64,000 bases of DNA from Carnegiea gigantea (lineage: Eukaryota; Streptophyta; Magnoliopsida; Caryophyllales; Cactaceae). Positions 44,787 through 56,545 of the stretch are shown here, in pieces; positions within the stretch are counted from its first letter, which is position 1; each line of letters opens with the position of its first letter. Under the pieces are notes generated by a model. It ran no database searches and was not told the DNA's origin. It worked only from the letters and a program-made list of their open reading frames with translations. The stretch covers positions 1 through 64,000 of the forward strand of contig JAKOGI010003151.1 of assembly GCA_029747015.1 (NCBI GenBank), written 5' to 3'. Position numbers and translations under genes: made by a program.

Positions 44787-44905
44787 GGGGTGCGACACGA
44801 GGACTTCCCAGGGGGTCACCCATCCTAGTACTACTCTCACCCAAGCGCGCTTAATTGCGCATTTCTGATGGGATCCGGTGCATTAGTGCTGGTATGATCG
44901 CGCCC
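44787..44905 (-). rRNA. 5S rRNA: 5S rRNA, B/D chimera
   Basis: Class B through position 44, then A13 and a D upstream flank (GAATTC). Crossover lies between about +14 and +43. Confidence 0.93.
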
Positions 44906-45293
44906 ATCGAATTCTTGCGGAACAAATGTTTCATTGAGGGTACGCGGCCGCTGAGTTGCGCATAAAGCACGCTGGCTCCAAAGAGGTCGCAAGTTCGTAA
45001 CTGACAATTCGGAAGAGGCGAGCCAAGCGTGCGTTACGGACGGTAGCTCGACCACCTTCATCGCCCCGTGCATGCATGGGGTTTCGTCCGTGCATTGCAG
45101 TAAAAAGGGGCCCCTGATATGTTTTTCAGGGCCACGAGGCGTCCATAGGGGAATTTCGGTAATTTCGACTGAACATAGGCGGATGGCCTGATTTGGATGC
45201 TTTTTCCACGTCCTGGTCAGTTCTGATCCGCTGGCCGCAGCAAATGAAACGAGAAAGATCGGCGCTTCTAAGAAAGAAAAAAACAACGAAAAA

Positions 45294-45412
45294 GGGGTGC
45301 AACACGAGGACTTCCCAGGAGGTCACCCATCCTAGCACTACTCTCCCCCAAGCACGCTTAACTGCGCAGTTCTGATGGGATCCGGTGCATTAATGCTGGT
45401 ATGATCGCACCC
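45294..45412 (-). rRNA. 5S rRNA: 5S rRNA, A/C chimera
   Basis: G77 of A, then G46 and T20 of C, then A13 and an A-type TATA flank. Confidence 0.93.
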
Positions 45413-45800
45413 ATCGGAATCTGGCGGAACAAGTCTTTTATAGAGTGCACGCGGCTGCCGAGTCGCTCATGCATCGCGCCAAATCTAAAGAGTTCGCAAG
45501 TTCGTAACTGACAGCTCGGAAGCGGCGAGCTAAGAGTGCGTTACGGACGGTAGCTCGACCGCCTTCATCGCCCCGTGCGAGCATTGGGTTTCGTCAGTGT
45601 GTTGCAGTAAAAAGGGGCCTCTAATGTGGGTTTCAGTGCCAGGAGGCGTCCCTGGAGGAATTTCGGTAATTTCGAGTGAACAAGGGCGGAAGGCCTGATT
45701 TGAAAGCTTTTTCCTCATCCCGGTCAGTTCCCATCCGACGGCCGCAGCAAATGAAACGAGAAAGGCCGGTGCTTTTAAGAAAGAAAAAAATAACGAAAAA

Positions 45801-45919
45801 GGGGTGCAACACGAGGACTTCCCAGGGGGTCACCCATCATAGTACTACTCTCGCCCAAGCACGCTTAATTGCGCATTTCTGATGGGATCCGGTGCATTAG
45901 TGCTGGGATGATCGCACCC
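45801..45919 (-). rRNA. 5S rRNA: 5S rRNA, class B
   Basis: Box C position 81 changed. Non-TATA flank. Confidence 0.94.
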
Positions 45920-46307
45920 ATTGGATTCTTGCGGAACAAATGTTTCATGGAGGGTGAGCGGCCGTTGAGTTGTGCATACAGCACGCCAGCTCCGAAGAGA
46001 TCGCAAGTTCGTAACTGGCAGCTCGCAAGCGGCGAGCTAAGAGTGAGTTACGGACGGTAGCTCGACAACCCTCATCGCCCCGTGCGTGCATGGGGTTTCG
46101 TCCGTGTGTTGTATTAAAAAACGACCTCTGATGTGGTTTCCAGGGCCTGGACGCGTCCGTAGGGGAATTTCGGTAATTTCAAGTGAACATGGGCGGAAGG
46201 CCTGACTTGGATGCTTTTTCCTCGTCCTGGTCAGTTCTCATCCGACGGCCGCAGCAGATGAAACGAGAAAGATCTGCGCTTTTAAGGAAGGAAAAAACAA
46301 CGAAAAG

Positions 46308-46426
46308 GGGGCGCAACACGAGGACTTCCCAGGAGGCCACCCATTCTAGTACTACTCTCGCCCAAGCACGCTTAACTGCGCAGTTCTGATGGGATCCGGT
46401 GCATTAAAGCTGGGATGATCGCACCT
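46308..46426 (-). rRNA. 5S rRNA: 5S rRNA, class C (twin of 4608)
   Basis: Same rare changes at 1, 19, 90 and 115 and the same GGAAGGAAAAAAC flank as the copy 41.7 kb to the left. Confidence 0.94.
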
Positions 46427-46813
46427 ATTAGAATCTGGCGGAACAAATCTTTTATAGAGTGCACGCGGCTGCCGAGTCGCTCATACATCGCGCCAAATCT
46501 AAAGAGTTTTCAAGTTCGTAACTGACAGCTCGGAAGCGGGGAGCTAAAAGTTCGTTACGGACTGTAGCTCGACCGCCTTCATCGCCCCGTGCGAGCATTG
46601 GGTTTCGTCCGTGTGTTGCAGTAAAAAGGGGCCTCTAATGTGGTTTTCAGTGCCAGGCGGCGTCCGTAAAGGAATTTCTGTAATTTCGATTGAACAGGGA
46701 CGGAAGGCCTGATTTGGAAGCTTTTTCCTCGTCCTGGTCAGTCCTCATCCGGCGGCCGCAGCAAATGAAACGAGAAAGATCGTTGGTTTTGAGAAAGCAA
46801 AAACAACGAAAAA

Positions 46814-46932
46814 GGGGTGCAACACGAGGACTTCCCAGGAGGTCACCCATCCTAGTACTACTCTCGCCCAAGCACGCTTAACTGCGCAGTTCTGATGGGA
46901 TTCGGTGCATTAATGCTGGGATGATCGCACCC
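46814..46932 (-). rRNA. 5S rRNA: 5S rRNA, D/C chimera (relative of 5124)
   Basis: D 3' flank, C 5' half and TATA; BamHI site lost. Upstream spacer shares GCGGCCGCCGAG and AGCAGTGAGATAAG with 5124. Confidence 0.94.
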
Positions 46933-47320
46933 GTTAGAATCTGGCGGAACAAATCTTTTATAGAGTGCACGCGGCCGCCGAGTCGCTCATACATCGCGCT
47001 AAATCTAAAAAGTTCGCAAGTTCGTAACTGACAGCTCGGAAGCAGTGAGATAAGAGTACGTTACGGACGGTAGCTCGACCGCCTTCATCGCCCCGTGCGA
47101 GCATTGGGTTTCGTCCGTGTGTTGCAGTAAAAAGGGGCCTCTAATGTGGTTTTCAGTGCCAGGCGGCGTCCGTAAAGGAATTTCTGTAATTTCTATTGAA
47201 CAAGGACGGAAGGCCTGATTTGGATGCTTTTTCCACGTCCTGGTCAGTTCTTATCCGCTGGCCACTACAAATGAAACGAGAAAGATCGGCGCTTCTAAGA
47301 AAGAAAAAAACAACGAAAAA

Positions 47321-47439
47321 GGGGTGCTACACGCGGAATTCCCAACAGGTCACCCATCCCAGTACTACTCTCGCCCAAGCACGCTTAAATGCGGAGTTCT
47401 GATGGGATCCGGTGCATCAGTGCTGGTATGATCGCACCC
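47321..47439 (-). rRNA. 5S rRNA: 5S rRNA, class A/D mix
   Basis: G80, G22 and T51 as in 5631, plus changes near the 3' end. TATA present. Confidence 0.93.
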
Positions 47440-47801
47440 ATCGGAATCTGGCGGAACAAGTCTTTTATAGAGTGTACGCAGCTGCCGAGTTGCTCATAGA
47501 TCGCGCCAAATCTAAAGAGTTCGCAAGTTCGTAACTGACAGCTAGGAAGCGGCGAGCTAAGAGTGCGTTACGGACGGTAGGTCGACCGCCTTCATCGCCC
47601 CGTGCGAGCATTGGGTTTCGTCCGTGTGTTGCAGTAAAAAGGGGAGGCGTCCGTGGAGGAATTTCGCTAATTTCGAGTGAACAAGGGCGGAAGGCCTGAT
47701 TTGAAAGCTTTTTTCTCGTCCCGGTCAGTTCCCATCCGACGGCCGCAGCAAATGAAACGAGAAAGACCGGTGCTTTTAAGAAAGAAAAAAATAACGAAAA
47801 A

Positions 47802-47920
47802 GGGGTGCAACACGAGGACTTCCCAGGGGGTCACCCATCCTAGTACTACTCTCGCCCAAGCACGCTTAATTGCGCATTTCTGATGGGATCCGGTGCATTA
47901 GTGCTGGGATGATCGCACCC
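47802..47920 (-). rRNA. 5S rRNA: 5S rRNA, class B (clean copy)
   Basis: Typical class B. The spacer on its left has the shared 26-bp deletion near 47645. Confidence 0.95.
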
Positions 47921-48308
47921 ATTGGATTCTTGCGGAACAAATGTTTCATTGAGGGTGAGCGGCCGTTGAGTTGTGCATACAGCACGCCAGCTCCAAAGAG
48001 ATCGAAAGTTCGTAACTGGCAGCTCGGAAGCGGCGAGCTAAGAGTGCGTTACGGACGGTAGCTCGACCACCCTCATCGCCCCGTGCATGCATGGGGTTTC
48101 GTCCGTGTGTTGTATTAAAAAACGACCTCTGATGTGGTTTTCAGGGCCTGGACGCGTCCGTAGGGGAATTTCGGTAATTTCAAGTGAACATGGGCGGAAG
48201 GCCTGACTTGGATGCTTTTTCCTCGTCCTGGTCAGTTCTCATCCGACGGCCGCAGCAGATGAAACGAGAAAGATCGGCGCTTTTAAGGAAGGAAAAAACA
48301 ACGAAAAG

Positions 48309-48427
48309 GGGGTGCAACACGAGGACTTCCCAGGAGGCCACCCATTCTAGTACTACTCTCGCCCAAGCACGCTTAACTGCGCAGTTCTGATGGGATCCGG
48401 AGCATTAATTTTGGGATGATCGCACCC
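48309..48427 (-). rRNA. 5S rRNA: 5S rRNA, class C
   Basis: Shares the changes at 82 and 90 with 46308; extra changes at 26 and 17-18. TATA flank. Confidence 0.93.
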
Positions 48428-48814
48428 ATTAGAATCTGGCAGAACAAATCTTTTATAGAGTGCACGCGGCTGCCGAGTCGCTCATACATCGCGCTAAATC
48501 TAAAGAGTTCTCAAGTTCGTAACTGACAGCTCGGAAGCGGCGAGCTAAGAGTTCGTTACGGACGGTAGCTCGACCGCCTTCATCACCCCGTGCGAGCATT
48601 GGGTTTCGTCCGTGTGTTGCAGTAAAAAGGGGCCTCTAATGTGGTTTTCAGTGCCAGGCGGCGTCCGTAAAGGAATTTCTGTAATTTCGAATGAGCAAGG
48701 ACGGAAGGCCTGATTTGGAAGCTTTTTCCTCGTCCGGGTCAGTCCTCATCCGGCGGCCGCAGCAAATGAGACGAGAAAGATTGGTGGTTTTGAGAAAGAA
48801 AAAACAACGAAAAA

Positions 48815-48933
48815 GGGGTGCAACACGAGGACTTCCCAGGAGGTCACCCATCCCAGTACTACTCTCGCCCAAGCACGCTTAACTGCGGAGTTCTGATGGG
48901 ATCCGGTGCATTAGTGCTGGTATGATCGCACCC
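48815..48933 (-). rRNA. 5S rRNA: 5S rRNA, class D (clean copy)
   Basis: Only G80 departs from the standard sequence. Non-TATA flank. Confidence 0.96.
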
Positions 48934-49321
48934 ATCGAATTCTTGCGGAACAAATGTTTCATTGAGGGTACGCGGCTGCTGAGTTGCGCATAAAGCACGC
49001 CGGCTCCAAAGAGGTCGCAAGTTCGTAACTGACAACTCGGAAGAGGCGAGCTAAGCGTGCGTTACGGAGGGTAGCTCGACCACCTTCATCGCCCCGTGCA
49101 TGCATGGGGTTTCGTCCGTGCGTTGCAGTAAAAAGGGGCCTCTGATGTGTTTTTCAGGGCCACTAGGCGTCCGTAGGGGAATTTCGGTAATTTCGACTGA
49201 ACATAGGCGGATGGCCTGATTTGGATGCTTTTTCCACGTCCTGGTCAGTTCTTATCTGCTGGCCACAGCAAATGAAACGAGAAAGATCGGCGCTTCTAAG
49301 AAAGAAAAAAACAACGAAAAG

Positions 49322-49439
49322 GGGGTGCAACACGAGGACTTCCCAGGAGGTCACCATCCTAGCACTACTCTCGCCCAAGCACGCTTAACTGCGGAGTTCT
49401 GATGGGATCCGGTGCATTAGTGTTGGTATGATCGCACCC
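49322..49439 (-). rRNA. 5S rRNA: 5S rRNA, A with D upstream flank, 118 nt
   Basis: One G lost from the box C GGGTGA string. Upstream box AATCAAA. Confidence 0.91.
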
Positions 49440-49827
49440 ATCGAATTCTTGCGGAACAAATGTTTGATTGAGGGTATGCGGCCGCTGAGTTGAGCATAAA
49501 GCACGCCGGCTCCAAAGAGGTCGCAAGTTCGTACCTGACAACTCGGAAGAGGCGAGCTAAGCGTGCGTTACGGGCGGTAGCTCGACCACCTTCATCGCCC
49601 CGTGCATGAATGCGGTTTCGTCCGTGCGCTGCAGCAAAAAGGGGCCTCTGATGTGTTTTTCAGGGCCACGAGGCGTCCGTAGGGGAATTTCGGTAATTTC
49701 GACAGAACATAGGCGGATGGCCAGATTTGGATGCTTCTTCCACGTCCTGGTCAGTTCTTATCTGCTGGCCACAGCAAATGAAACGAGAAAGATCGGCGCT
49801 TCTAAGAAAGAAAAAAACAACGAAAAA

Positions 49828-49946
49828 TGGTTGCAACACGACGACTTCCCATGAGGTCACCCATCCTAGCACTACTCTCGCCCAAGCACACTCAACTGCG
49901 GAGTTCTGATGGGATCCGATGCATAAGTGCTGGTATGATCGCACCC
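49828..49946 (-). rRNA. 5S rRNA: 5S rRNA, class A variant (twin of 57458)
   Basis: The 3' end is GCAACCA instead of GCACCCC, disturbing helix I; box A changed at 55 and 58. TATA present. Confidence 0.92.
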
Positions 49947-50334
49947 ATCGGAATCTGGCGGAACAAGTCTTTTATAGAGTGTACGCGGCTGCCGAGTCGC
50001 TCGTAGATCGCGCCAAATCTAAAGAGTTCGCAAGTTCGTAACTGGCAGCTCGGAAGCGGCGAGCTAAGAGTGCGTTACGGACGGGAGCTCGACCACCCTC
50101 ATCGCCCCGTGCATGCATGGGGTTTCGTCCGTGTGTTGTATTAAAAAACGACCTATGATGTGGTTTTCAGGGCCTGGACGCGTCCGTAGGGGAATTTCGG
50201 TAATTTCAAGTGAACATGGGCGGAAGCCCTGACTTGGATGCTTTTTCCTCGTCCTGGTCAGTTCTCATCCGACGGCCGCAGCAGATGAAACAAGAAAGAT
50301 CGGCGATTTTAAGGAAGAAAAAAATAACAAAAAG

Positions 50335-50453
50335 GGGGTGCAACACGAGGACTTCCCAGGAGGTCACCCGTCCTAGTACTACCCTCGCCCAAGCACGCTT
50401 AACTGCGCAGTTCTGATGGGATCCGGTGCATTAATGCTGGGATGATCGCACCC
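50335..50453 (-). rRNA. 5S rRNA: 5S rRNA, class C
   Basis: TATA flank; changes at 83 and 71. Follows an A unit, so a B is missing from the order. Confidence 0.93.
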
Positions 50454-50839
50454 ATTGGAATCTGGCGGAACAAATCTTTTATAGAGTGCCGCGGCTGCCG
50501 AGTCGCTCGTACATCGCGCCAAATCTAAAGAGTTCGCAAGTTCGTAACTGACAGCTCGGAAGCGGCGAGCTAAGAGTTCGTTACGGACGGTAGCTCGACC
50601 GCCTTCATCGCCCTGTGCGAGCACGGGGTTTCGTCCGTGTGTTGTAGTAAAAAGAGGCCTCTAATGTGGTTGTCAGTGCCAGGCGGCGTCCGTAAAGAAA
50701 TTTCGGTAATTTCGATTGAACAAGGACGGAAGGCCTTATTTGGAAGCTTTTTCCTCGTCCTGGTCCGTCCTCATCCGGCGGCCGCAGCAAATGAAAAGAG
50801 AAAGATCGGTGGTTTTGAGAAAGAAAAAGCAACGAAAAA

Positions 50840-50958
50840 GGGGTGCAACACGAAGACTTCCCAGGAGGTCGCCCATCCCAGTACTACTCTTGCCCCAGCA
50901 CGCTTAACTGAAGAGTACAGGTGGGATCCGGTGCATTAGTGCTGGTATGATCGCGCCC
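50840..50958 (-). rRNA. 5S rRNA: 5S rRNA, divergent class D (twin of 58485)
   Basis: Block of changes around 38-49 (plus-strand CTGAAGAGTACAGGTGG) plus 105, 88, 67 and 63. Identical block in 58485, so it is real. Non-TATA flank. Confidence 0.92.
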
Positions 50959-51346
50959 GTCGAATTCTTGCGGAACAAATGTTTCATTGAGAGTACGCGT
51001 CCGCTGAGTTGCGCATAAAGCACGCCGGCTCCAAAGAGGTCGCAAGTTCGTAGCTGACAACTCGGAAGAGGCGAGCTAAGCGTGCGTTACAGACGGTAGC
51101 TGGACCACCTTCATCGCCCCGTGCATGCATGGGGTTTCGTCCGTGCGTTGCAGTAAAAAGGGGCCTCTGATGTGTTTTTCAGGGCCTGGACGCGTCCGTA
51201 GGGGAATTTCGGTAATTTCAAGTGAACATGGGCGGATGGCCTGATTTGGATGCTTTTTCCACGCCCTGGTCGGTTCTTATCTGCTGGCCACAGCAAATGA
51301 AACGAGAAAGACCGGTGCTTTTAAGGAAGAAAAAAAGAACGAAAAA

Positions 51347-51465
51347 GGGGTGCAACACGAGGACTTCCCAGGGGGTCACCCATCCTAGTACTACTCTCGC
51401 CCAAGCACGCTTAATTGCGCATTTCTGATGGGACCCGGTGCATTAGTGCTGGGATGATCGCACCC
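51347..51465 (-). rRNA. 5S rRNA: 5S rRNA, class B on an A-like 3' flank
   Basis: Spacer mixes A (GCTGGCCACAGC) and B (GACCGGTGC). Second-run T block is broken by C. AATGAAA flank. Confidence 0.93.
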
Positions 51466-51716
51466 ATTGGATTCTTGCGGAACAAATGTTTCATTGAGGG
51501 TGAGCGGCCGTTGAGTTGTGCATAAAGCACGCCAGCTCCAAAGAGATCGCAAGTTCGTAACTGGCAGCTCGGAAGCGGCGAGCTAAGAGTGCGTTACGAC
51601 ACGGTGCCTCGACCCCCCTCATCGGCCGTGCATACATGGGGGTCTCCGTGTGTTGTATTAAAAACGACGTCTGATGTGGTTTCAAGGGCCCCCGGACGCG
51701 GCCGTTAGGGGAAATT

Positions 51717-51731
51717 CCCCCCCCCCCCCCC
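51717..51731. repeat. Poly-C run, 15 bases
   Basis: Interrupts the GAATTTCGGTAATTTC spacer motif; bases 51590-51716 also carry several indels. Confidence 0.9.
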
Positions 51732-51866
51732 GGTTCAATTTCAAGTGAACATGGGCGGAAGGCCTGACTTGGATGCCTTTTCCTCGTCCTCAGTGCTCAT
51801 CCGACGGCCGCAGCAGATGAAACGAGAAAGATCGGTGCTTTTAAGTAGGAAAAAAACAACGAAAAG

Positions 51867-51985
51867 GGGGTGCAACACGAGGACTTCCCAGGAGGTCACC
51901 CATCTTAGTACTACTCTCGCCCAAGCACGCTTAACTGCGCAGTTCTGATGGGATCCGGTGCACTAATGCCAGGATGATCGCACCC
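51867..51985 (-). rRNA. 5S rRNA: 5S rRNA, class C
   Basis: TATA flank; changes at 81, 23, 15 and 14. Flank with TTTAAGTAGG shared with 9974 and 59496. Confidence 0.93.
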
Positions 51986-52372
51986 ATTAGAATCTGGCGG
52001 AACAAATCTTTTATAGAGTGCACGCGCCTGCCGAGTCGCTCACACATCGCGCCAAATCTAAAGAGTTCGCAAGTTCGTAACTGACAGCTCGGAAGCGGCG
52101 AGCTGAGAGTTCGTTACGGACGGTAGGTCGACCGCCTTCATCGCCCCGTGCGAGCATTGGGTTTCGTCCGTGTGTTGCAGTAAAAAGGGGCCTCTAATGT
52201 GGTTTTCAGTGCCAGGCGGCGTCCGCAAAGGAATTTCGGTAATTTCGATTGAACAAGGACGGAAGGCCTGATTTGGAAGCTTTTTTCTCGTCCTGGTCAG
52301 TCCTCATCCGGCGGCCGCAGCAAATGAAACGAGAAAGATCGGTGGTTTTGAGAAAGAAAAAACAACGAAAAA

Positions 52373-52491
52373 GGGGTGCAACACGAGGACTTCCCAGGAG
52401 GTTACCCATCCCAGTACTACTCTCGCCCAAGCACGCTTAACTGCGGAGTTCTGATGGGATCCGGTGCACTAGTGTTGGTATGATCGCACCC
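52373..52491 (-). rRNA. 5S rRNA: 5S rRNA, class D
   Basis: G80; changes at 89, 22 or 23, and 17. Non-TATA flank. Confidence 0.93.
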
Positions 52492-52874
52492 ATCGAATTC
52501 TTGCGGAGCAAATGTTTCATTGAGGGTACGCGGCCGCTGAGTTGCGCATAAAGCACGCCGGCTCCAAGGAGGTCGCAAGTTCGTAACTGACAACTCGGAA
52601 GAGGCGAGCTAAGCGTGCGTTACGGACGGTAGCTCGACCACCTTCATCGCCCCGTGCAAGCATGGGGTTTCATCCGTGTGTTGCAGTAAAAAAGGGCCTC
52701 TGATATGGTTTTCAGGGCCAGGAGGCGTCGTAGGGGAATTTCGGTAATTTCGACGAACATAGGGGATGGCCTGATTTGGATGGTCTTTCACGTCCTGTGT
52801 CAGTTCGCATCCGCTGCCGCAGCAAATGAACGAAGAAGATCGGCGCTTCTGAGAAAGAAAAAAACAACGAAAAA

Positions 52875-52993
52875 GGGGTGCAACACGAGGACTTCCCAGG
52901 AGGTCACCCATCCTAGCACTGCTCTCCCCCAAGCACGCTTAACTGCGCAGTTCTGATGGGATCCGGTGCATTAATGCTGGGATGATCGCACCC
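52875..52993 (-). rRNA. 5S rRNA: 5S rRNA, A/C chimera, TATA mutated
   Basis: A 3' half, C 5' half (G46, T20, C13). Upstream box TGTAAAA. Intermediate element changed. Confidence 0.92.
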
Positions 52994-53380
52994 ATTAGAA
53001 TCTGGCGGAACAAATCTTTTACAGAGTGCACGCGCCTGCCGAGTCGCTCATACATCGCGCAAATCTAAAGAGTGCGCAAGTTCGTAACTAACAGCTCGGA
53101 AGCGGCGAGCTAAGAGTTCGTTACGGACGGTAGCTCGACCGCCTTCATCGCCCCGTGCGAGCATTGGGTTTCGTCCGGGTGTTGCAGTAAAAAGGGGCCT
53201 CTAATGTGGTTTTCAGTGCCAGGAGGCGTCCGTGGAGGAATTTCGGTAATTTCGAGTGAATAAGGGCAGAAGGCCTGATTTGAAAGCTTTTTCCTCGTCC
53301 CGGTCAGTTCCCATCCGACGGCCACAGCAAATGAAACGAGAAAGACCGGTGCTTTTAAGAAAGAAAAAAATAACGAAAAA

Positions 53381-53499
53381 GGGGTGCAACACGAGGACTT
53401 CCAAGGGGGTCACCCATCCTAGTACTACTCTCGCCCAAGCACACTTAAGTGCGCATTTCTGATGGGATCCGGTGCATTAGTGCTGGGATGATCGCACCC
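53381..53499 (-). rRNA. 5S rRNA: 5S rRNA, class B (relative of 26909)
   Basis: Shares the 97, 57 and 50 changes with 26909. AATGAA-C upstream box. Confidence 0.94.
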
Positions 53500-53886
53500 A
53501 TTGGATTCTTGCGGAACAAATGGTTCATTGAGGGTGAGCGGCCGTTGAGTTGTGCATACAGCACGCCAGCTCCAAAGAGATCGCAAGTTCGTAACTGGCA
53601 GCTCGGAAGCGGCGAGCTAAGAGCGCGTTACGGACGGTAGCTCGACCACCCTCATCGCCCCGTGCATGCATGGGGTTTCGTCCGTGTGTTGTATTAAAAA
53701 CGACCTCTGATGTGGTTTTCAGGGCCTGGACGCGTCCGTAGGGGAATTTCGGTAATTTCAAGTGAACATGGGCGGAAGGCCTGACTTGGATGCTTTTTCC
53801 TCGTCCTGGTCAGTTCTCATCCGACGGTCGCAGCAGATGAAACGAGAAAGATCGGCGCTTTTAAGGAAGAAAAAAACAACGAAAAG

Positions 53887-54005
53887 GGGGTGCAACACGA
53901 GGACTCCCCAGGAGGTCACCCATCCTAGTACTACTCTCGCCCAAGCACGCTTAACTGCGGGGTTCTGATGGGATCCGGTGCATCAGTGCTGGTATGATCG
54001 CACCC
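53887..54005 (-). rRNA. 5S rRNA: 5S rRNA, C/A chimera
   Basis: C 3' flank, A 5' part (G22, A13) and A-type TATA flank; change at 45. Confidence 0.93.
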
Positions 54006-54393
54006 ATCGGAATCGGGCGGAACAAGTCTTTTATAGAGTGTACGCGGATGCCGAGTCGCTCATAGATCGCGCCAAATCTAAAGAGTTCGCAAGTTCGTAA
54101 CTGACAGCTCGGAAGCGGCGAGCTAAGAGTGCGTTACGGACTGTAGCTCGACCGCCTTCATCGCCCCGTGCGAGCATTGGGTTTCGTCCGTGTGTTGCAG
54201 TAAAAAGGGGCCTCTAATGTTGTTTTCAGTGCAAGGCGGCGTCCGTAAAGGAACTTTGGTAATTTCGATTGAACAAGGACGGAAGGCCTGATGGAAGCTG
54301 TTTCTCGTCCTGGTCAGTCCTCATCGCGGCGCAGCCAAATGAAACGAGAACGATCGGTGGTTTATGAGAAAGAAAAAAAACAACGAAAAAAAA

Positions 54394-54512
54394 GGGTGTG
54401 CAAACACGAGGACTTCCCAGGGGTCACCCATCGCCAGTACACTCCGACCACAAGCACCCTTAACTGCGAGTCTGATGGGATCCGGTGCATTAGTGCCGGT
54501 ATGATCGCCACC
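54394..54512 (-). rRNA. 5S rRNA: 5S rRNA, class D, indel-rich
   Basis: Several compensating insertions and losses across the body. Shares the G57 and 81 changes with 60004 and 62030. Non-TATA flank, damaged. Confidence 0.8.
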
Positions 54513-54906
54513 ACAAGCATTTCTTGCCGGAACAACTGTTTAATGAGGGTACGCGGCCGCTAGTTGCGCATATAGCACGCCGGCCTCCAAAGAGGTCGCA
54601 AGTTCGTAACTGACAACTCGGAAGAGGCGAGCTAAAGCCGCATGCGTTACAGACGGTAGCTCGACCACCCTCATCGCCCCGTGCACGCATGGGGTTTCGT
54701 CCGTGTGCTGTATTAAAAAACGACCTCCGATGTGTTTTTCAGGGCCACGAGGCGTCCGTAGGGGAATTTCGGTAATTTCGACTGAACATAGGCGGATGGC
54801 CTGATTTGGATGCTTTTTCCACGTCCTGGTCAGTTCTCATCCGCTTGCCACAGCAAATGAAACGAGAAAGATCGGCGCTTCTAAGAAAGAAAAAAACAAT
54901 GAAAAA

Positions 54907-55025
54907 GGGGTGCAACACGAGGACTTCCCAGGAGGTCACCCATCCTAGCACTACCCTCGCCCAAGCACGCTTAACTGAGGAGTTCTGATGGGATCCGGTG
55001 CATCAGTGCTGGTATGATCGCACCC
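54907..55025 (-). rRNA. 5S rRNA: 5S rRNA, class A
   Basis: TATA present; changes at 71 and 48. GC element TACGCC. Confidence 0.94.
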
Positions 55026-55413
55026 ATCGGAATCTGGCGTAACAAGTCTTTTATAGAGTGTACGCGGCTGCCGAGTCGCTCATAGATCGCGCCAAATCTA
55101 AAGAGTTCGCAAGTTCGTAACTGACAGCTCGGAAGCGACGAGCTAAGAGTGCGTTACGGACGGCAGCTCGACCGCCTTCATCGCCCCGTGCGAGCATTGG
55201 GTTTCGTCCGTGTGTTGCAGTAAAAAGGGGCCTCTAATGTGGTTTTCAGTGCCAGGAGGCGTCTGTGGAGGAATTTCGGTAATTTCGAGTGAACAAGGGC
55301 GGAAGGCCTGATTTGAAAGCTTTTTCCTCGTCCCGGTCAGTTCCCATCCGACTGCCGCAGCAAATGAAACGAGAAAGACCGGTGCTTTTAAGGAAGAAAA
55401 AAATAACGAAAAA

Positions 55414-55532
55414 GGGGTGCAACACGAGGACTTCCCAGGGGGTCACCCATCCTAGTACTCCTCTCGCCCAAGCACGCTTAATTGCGCATTTCTGATGGGA
55501 TTCGCTGCATTAGTGCTGGGATGATCGCACCC
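55414..55532 (-). rRNA. 5S rRNA: 5S rRNA, class B
   Basis: BamHI site lost; changes near 73 and 28. AATGAAA flank. Confidence 0.93.
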
Positions 55533-55920
55533 ATTGGATTCTTGCGGAACAAATGTTTCATTGAGGGTGAGCGGCCATTGAGTTGTGCATACAGCACGCC
55601 AGCTCCAAAGAGATCGCAAGTTCGTAACTGGCAGCTCGGAAGCGGCGAGCTAAGAGTGCGTTACGGACGGTAGCTCGACCACCCTCATCGCCCCATGCAT
55701 GCATGGGGTTTCGTCCGTGTGTGGTATTAAAAAACGACGTCTCATGTGGTTTTCAGGGCCCGGACGCGTCCGTAGGGGAATTTCGGTAATTTCAAGTGAA
55801 CATGGGCGGAAGGCCTGACTTGGATGCTCTTTCCTCGTCCTGGTCAGTACTCATCCGACGGCCGCAGCAGATGAAACGAGAAAGATCGGCGCTTTTAAGG
55901 AAGAAAAAAACAACGAAAAG

Positions 55921-56039
55921 GGGGTGCAACACGAGGACCTCCCAGGAGGTCACCCATCCTAGCACTACTCTCGCCCAAGCACGCTTAACTGCGCAGTTCT
56001 GATGGGATCCGGTGCATTAATGCTGGGATGATCGCACCC
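55921..56039 (-). rRNA. 5S rRNA: 5S rRNA, class C with G77
   Basis: C body carrying the class A base G77; change at 101. TATA present. Confidence 0.93.
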
Positions 56040-56426
56040 ATTAGAATCTGGCGGTGCAAATCTTTTATAGAGTGCAGGCGGTTGCCGAGTCGCTCATACA
56101 TCGCGCCAAATCTAAAGAGTTCACAAGTTCGTAACTGACAGCTCGGAAGCGGCGAGCTAAGAGGTCGTTACGGACGGTAGCTCGACCGCCTTCATCGCCC
56201 CGTGCGAGCATTGGGTTTCGTCCGTGTGTTGCAGTAAAAATGGGCCTCTAATGTGGTTTTCAGTGCCAGGCGGCGTCCGTAAAGGAATTTCGGTAATTTC
56301 GATTGAACAAGGACGGAAGGCCTGATTTGGAAGCTTTTTCCTCGTCCTGTTCAGTCCTCATCCGGCGGCCGCAGCAAATGAAACGAGAAAGATCGGTGGT
56401 TTTGAGAAAGAAAAAACAACGAAAAA

Positions 56427-56545
56427 GGGGGGCAACACGAGGACTTCCCAAGAGGTCACCCATCCCAGTACTACTCTCGCCCAAGCACGCTTAACTGCGG
56501 AGTTCTGATGGGATCCGCTGCATTAGTGCTGGTATGATCGCAGCC
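56427..56545 (-). rRNA. 5S rRNA: 5S rRNA, class D with damaged B-like flank
   Basis: C115, and changes at 94, 28 and 3. Non-TATA flank has several single-base losses. Confidence 0.91.
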
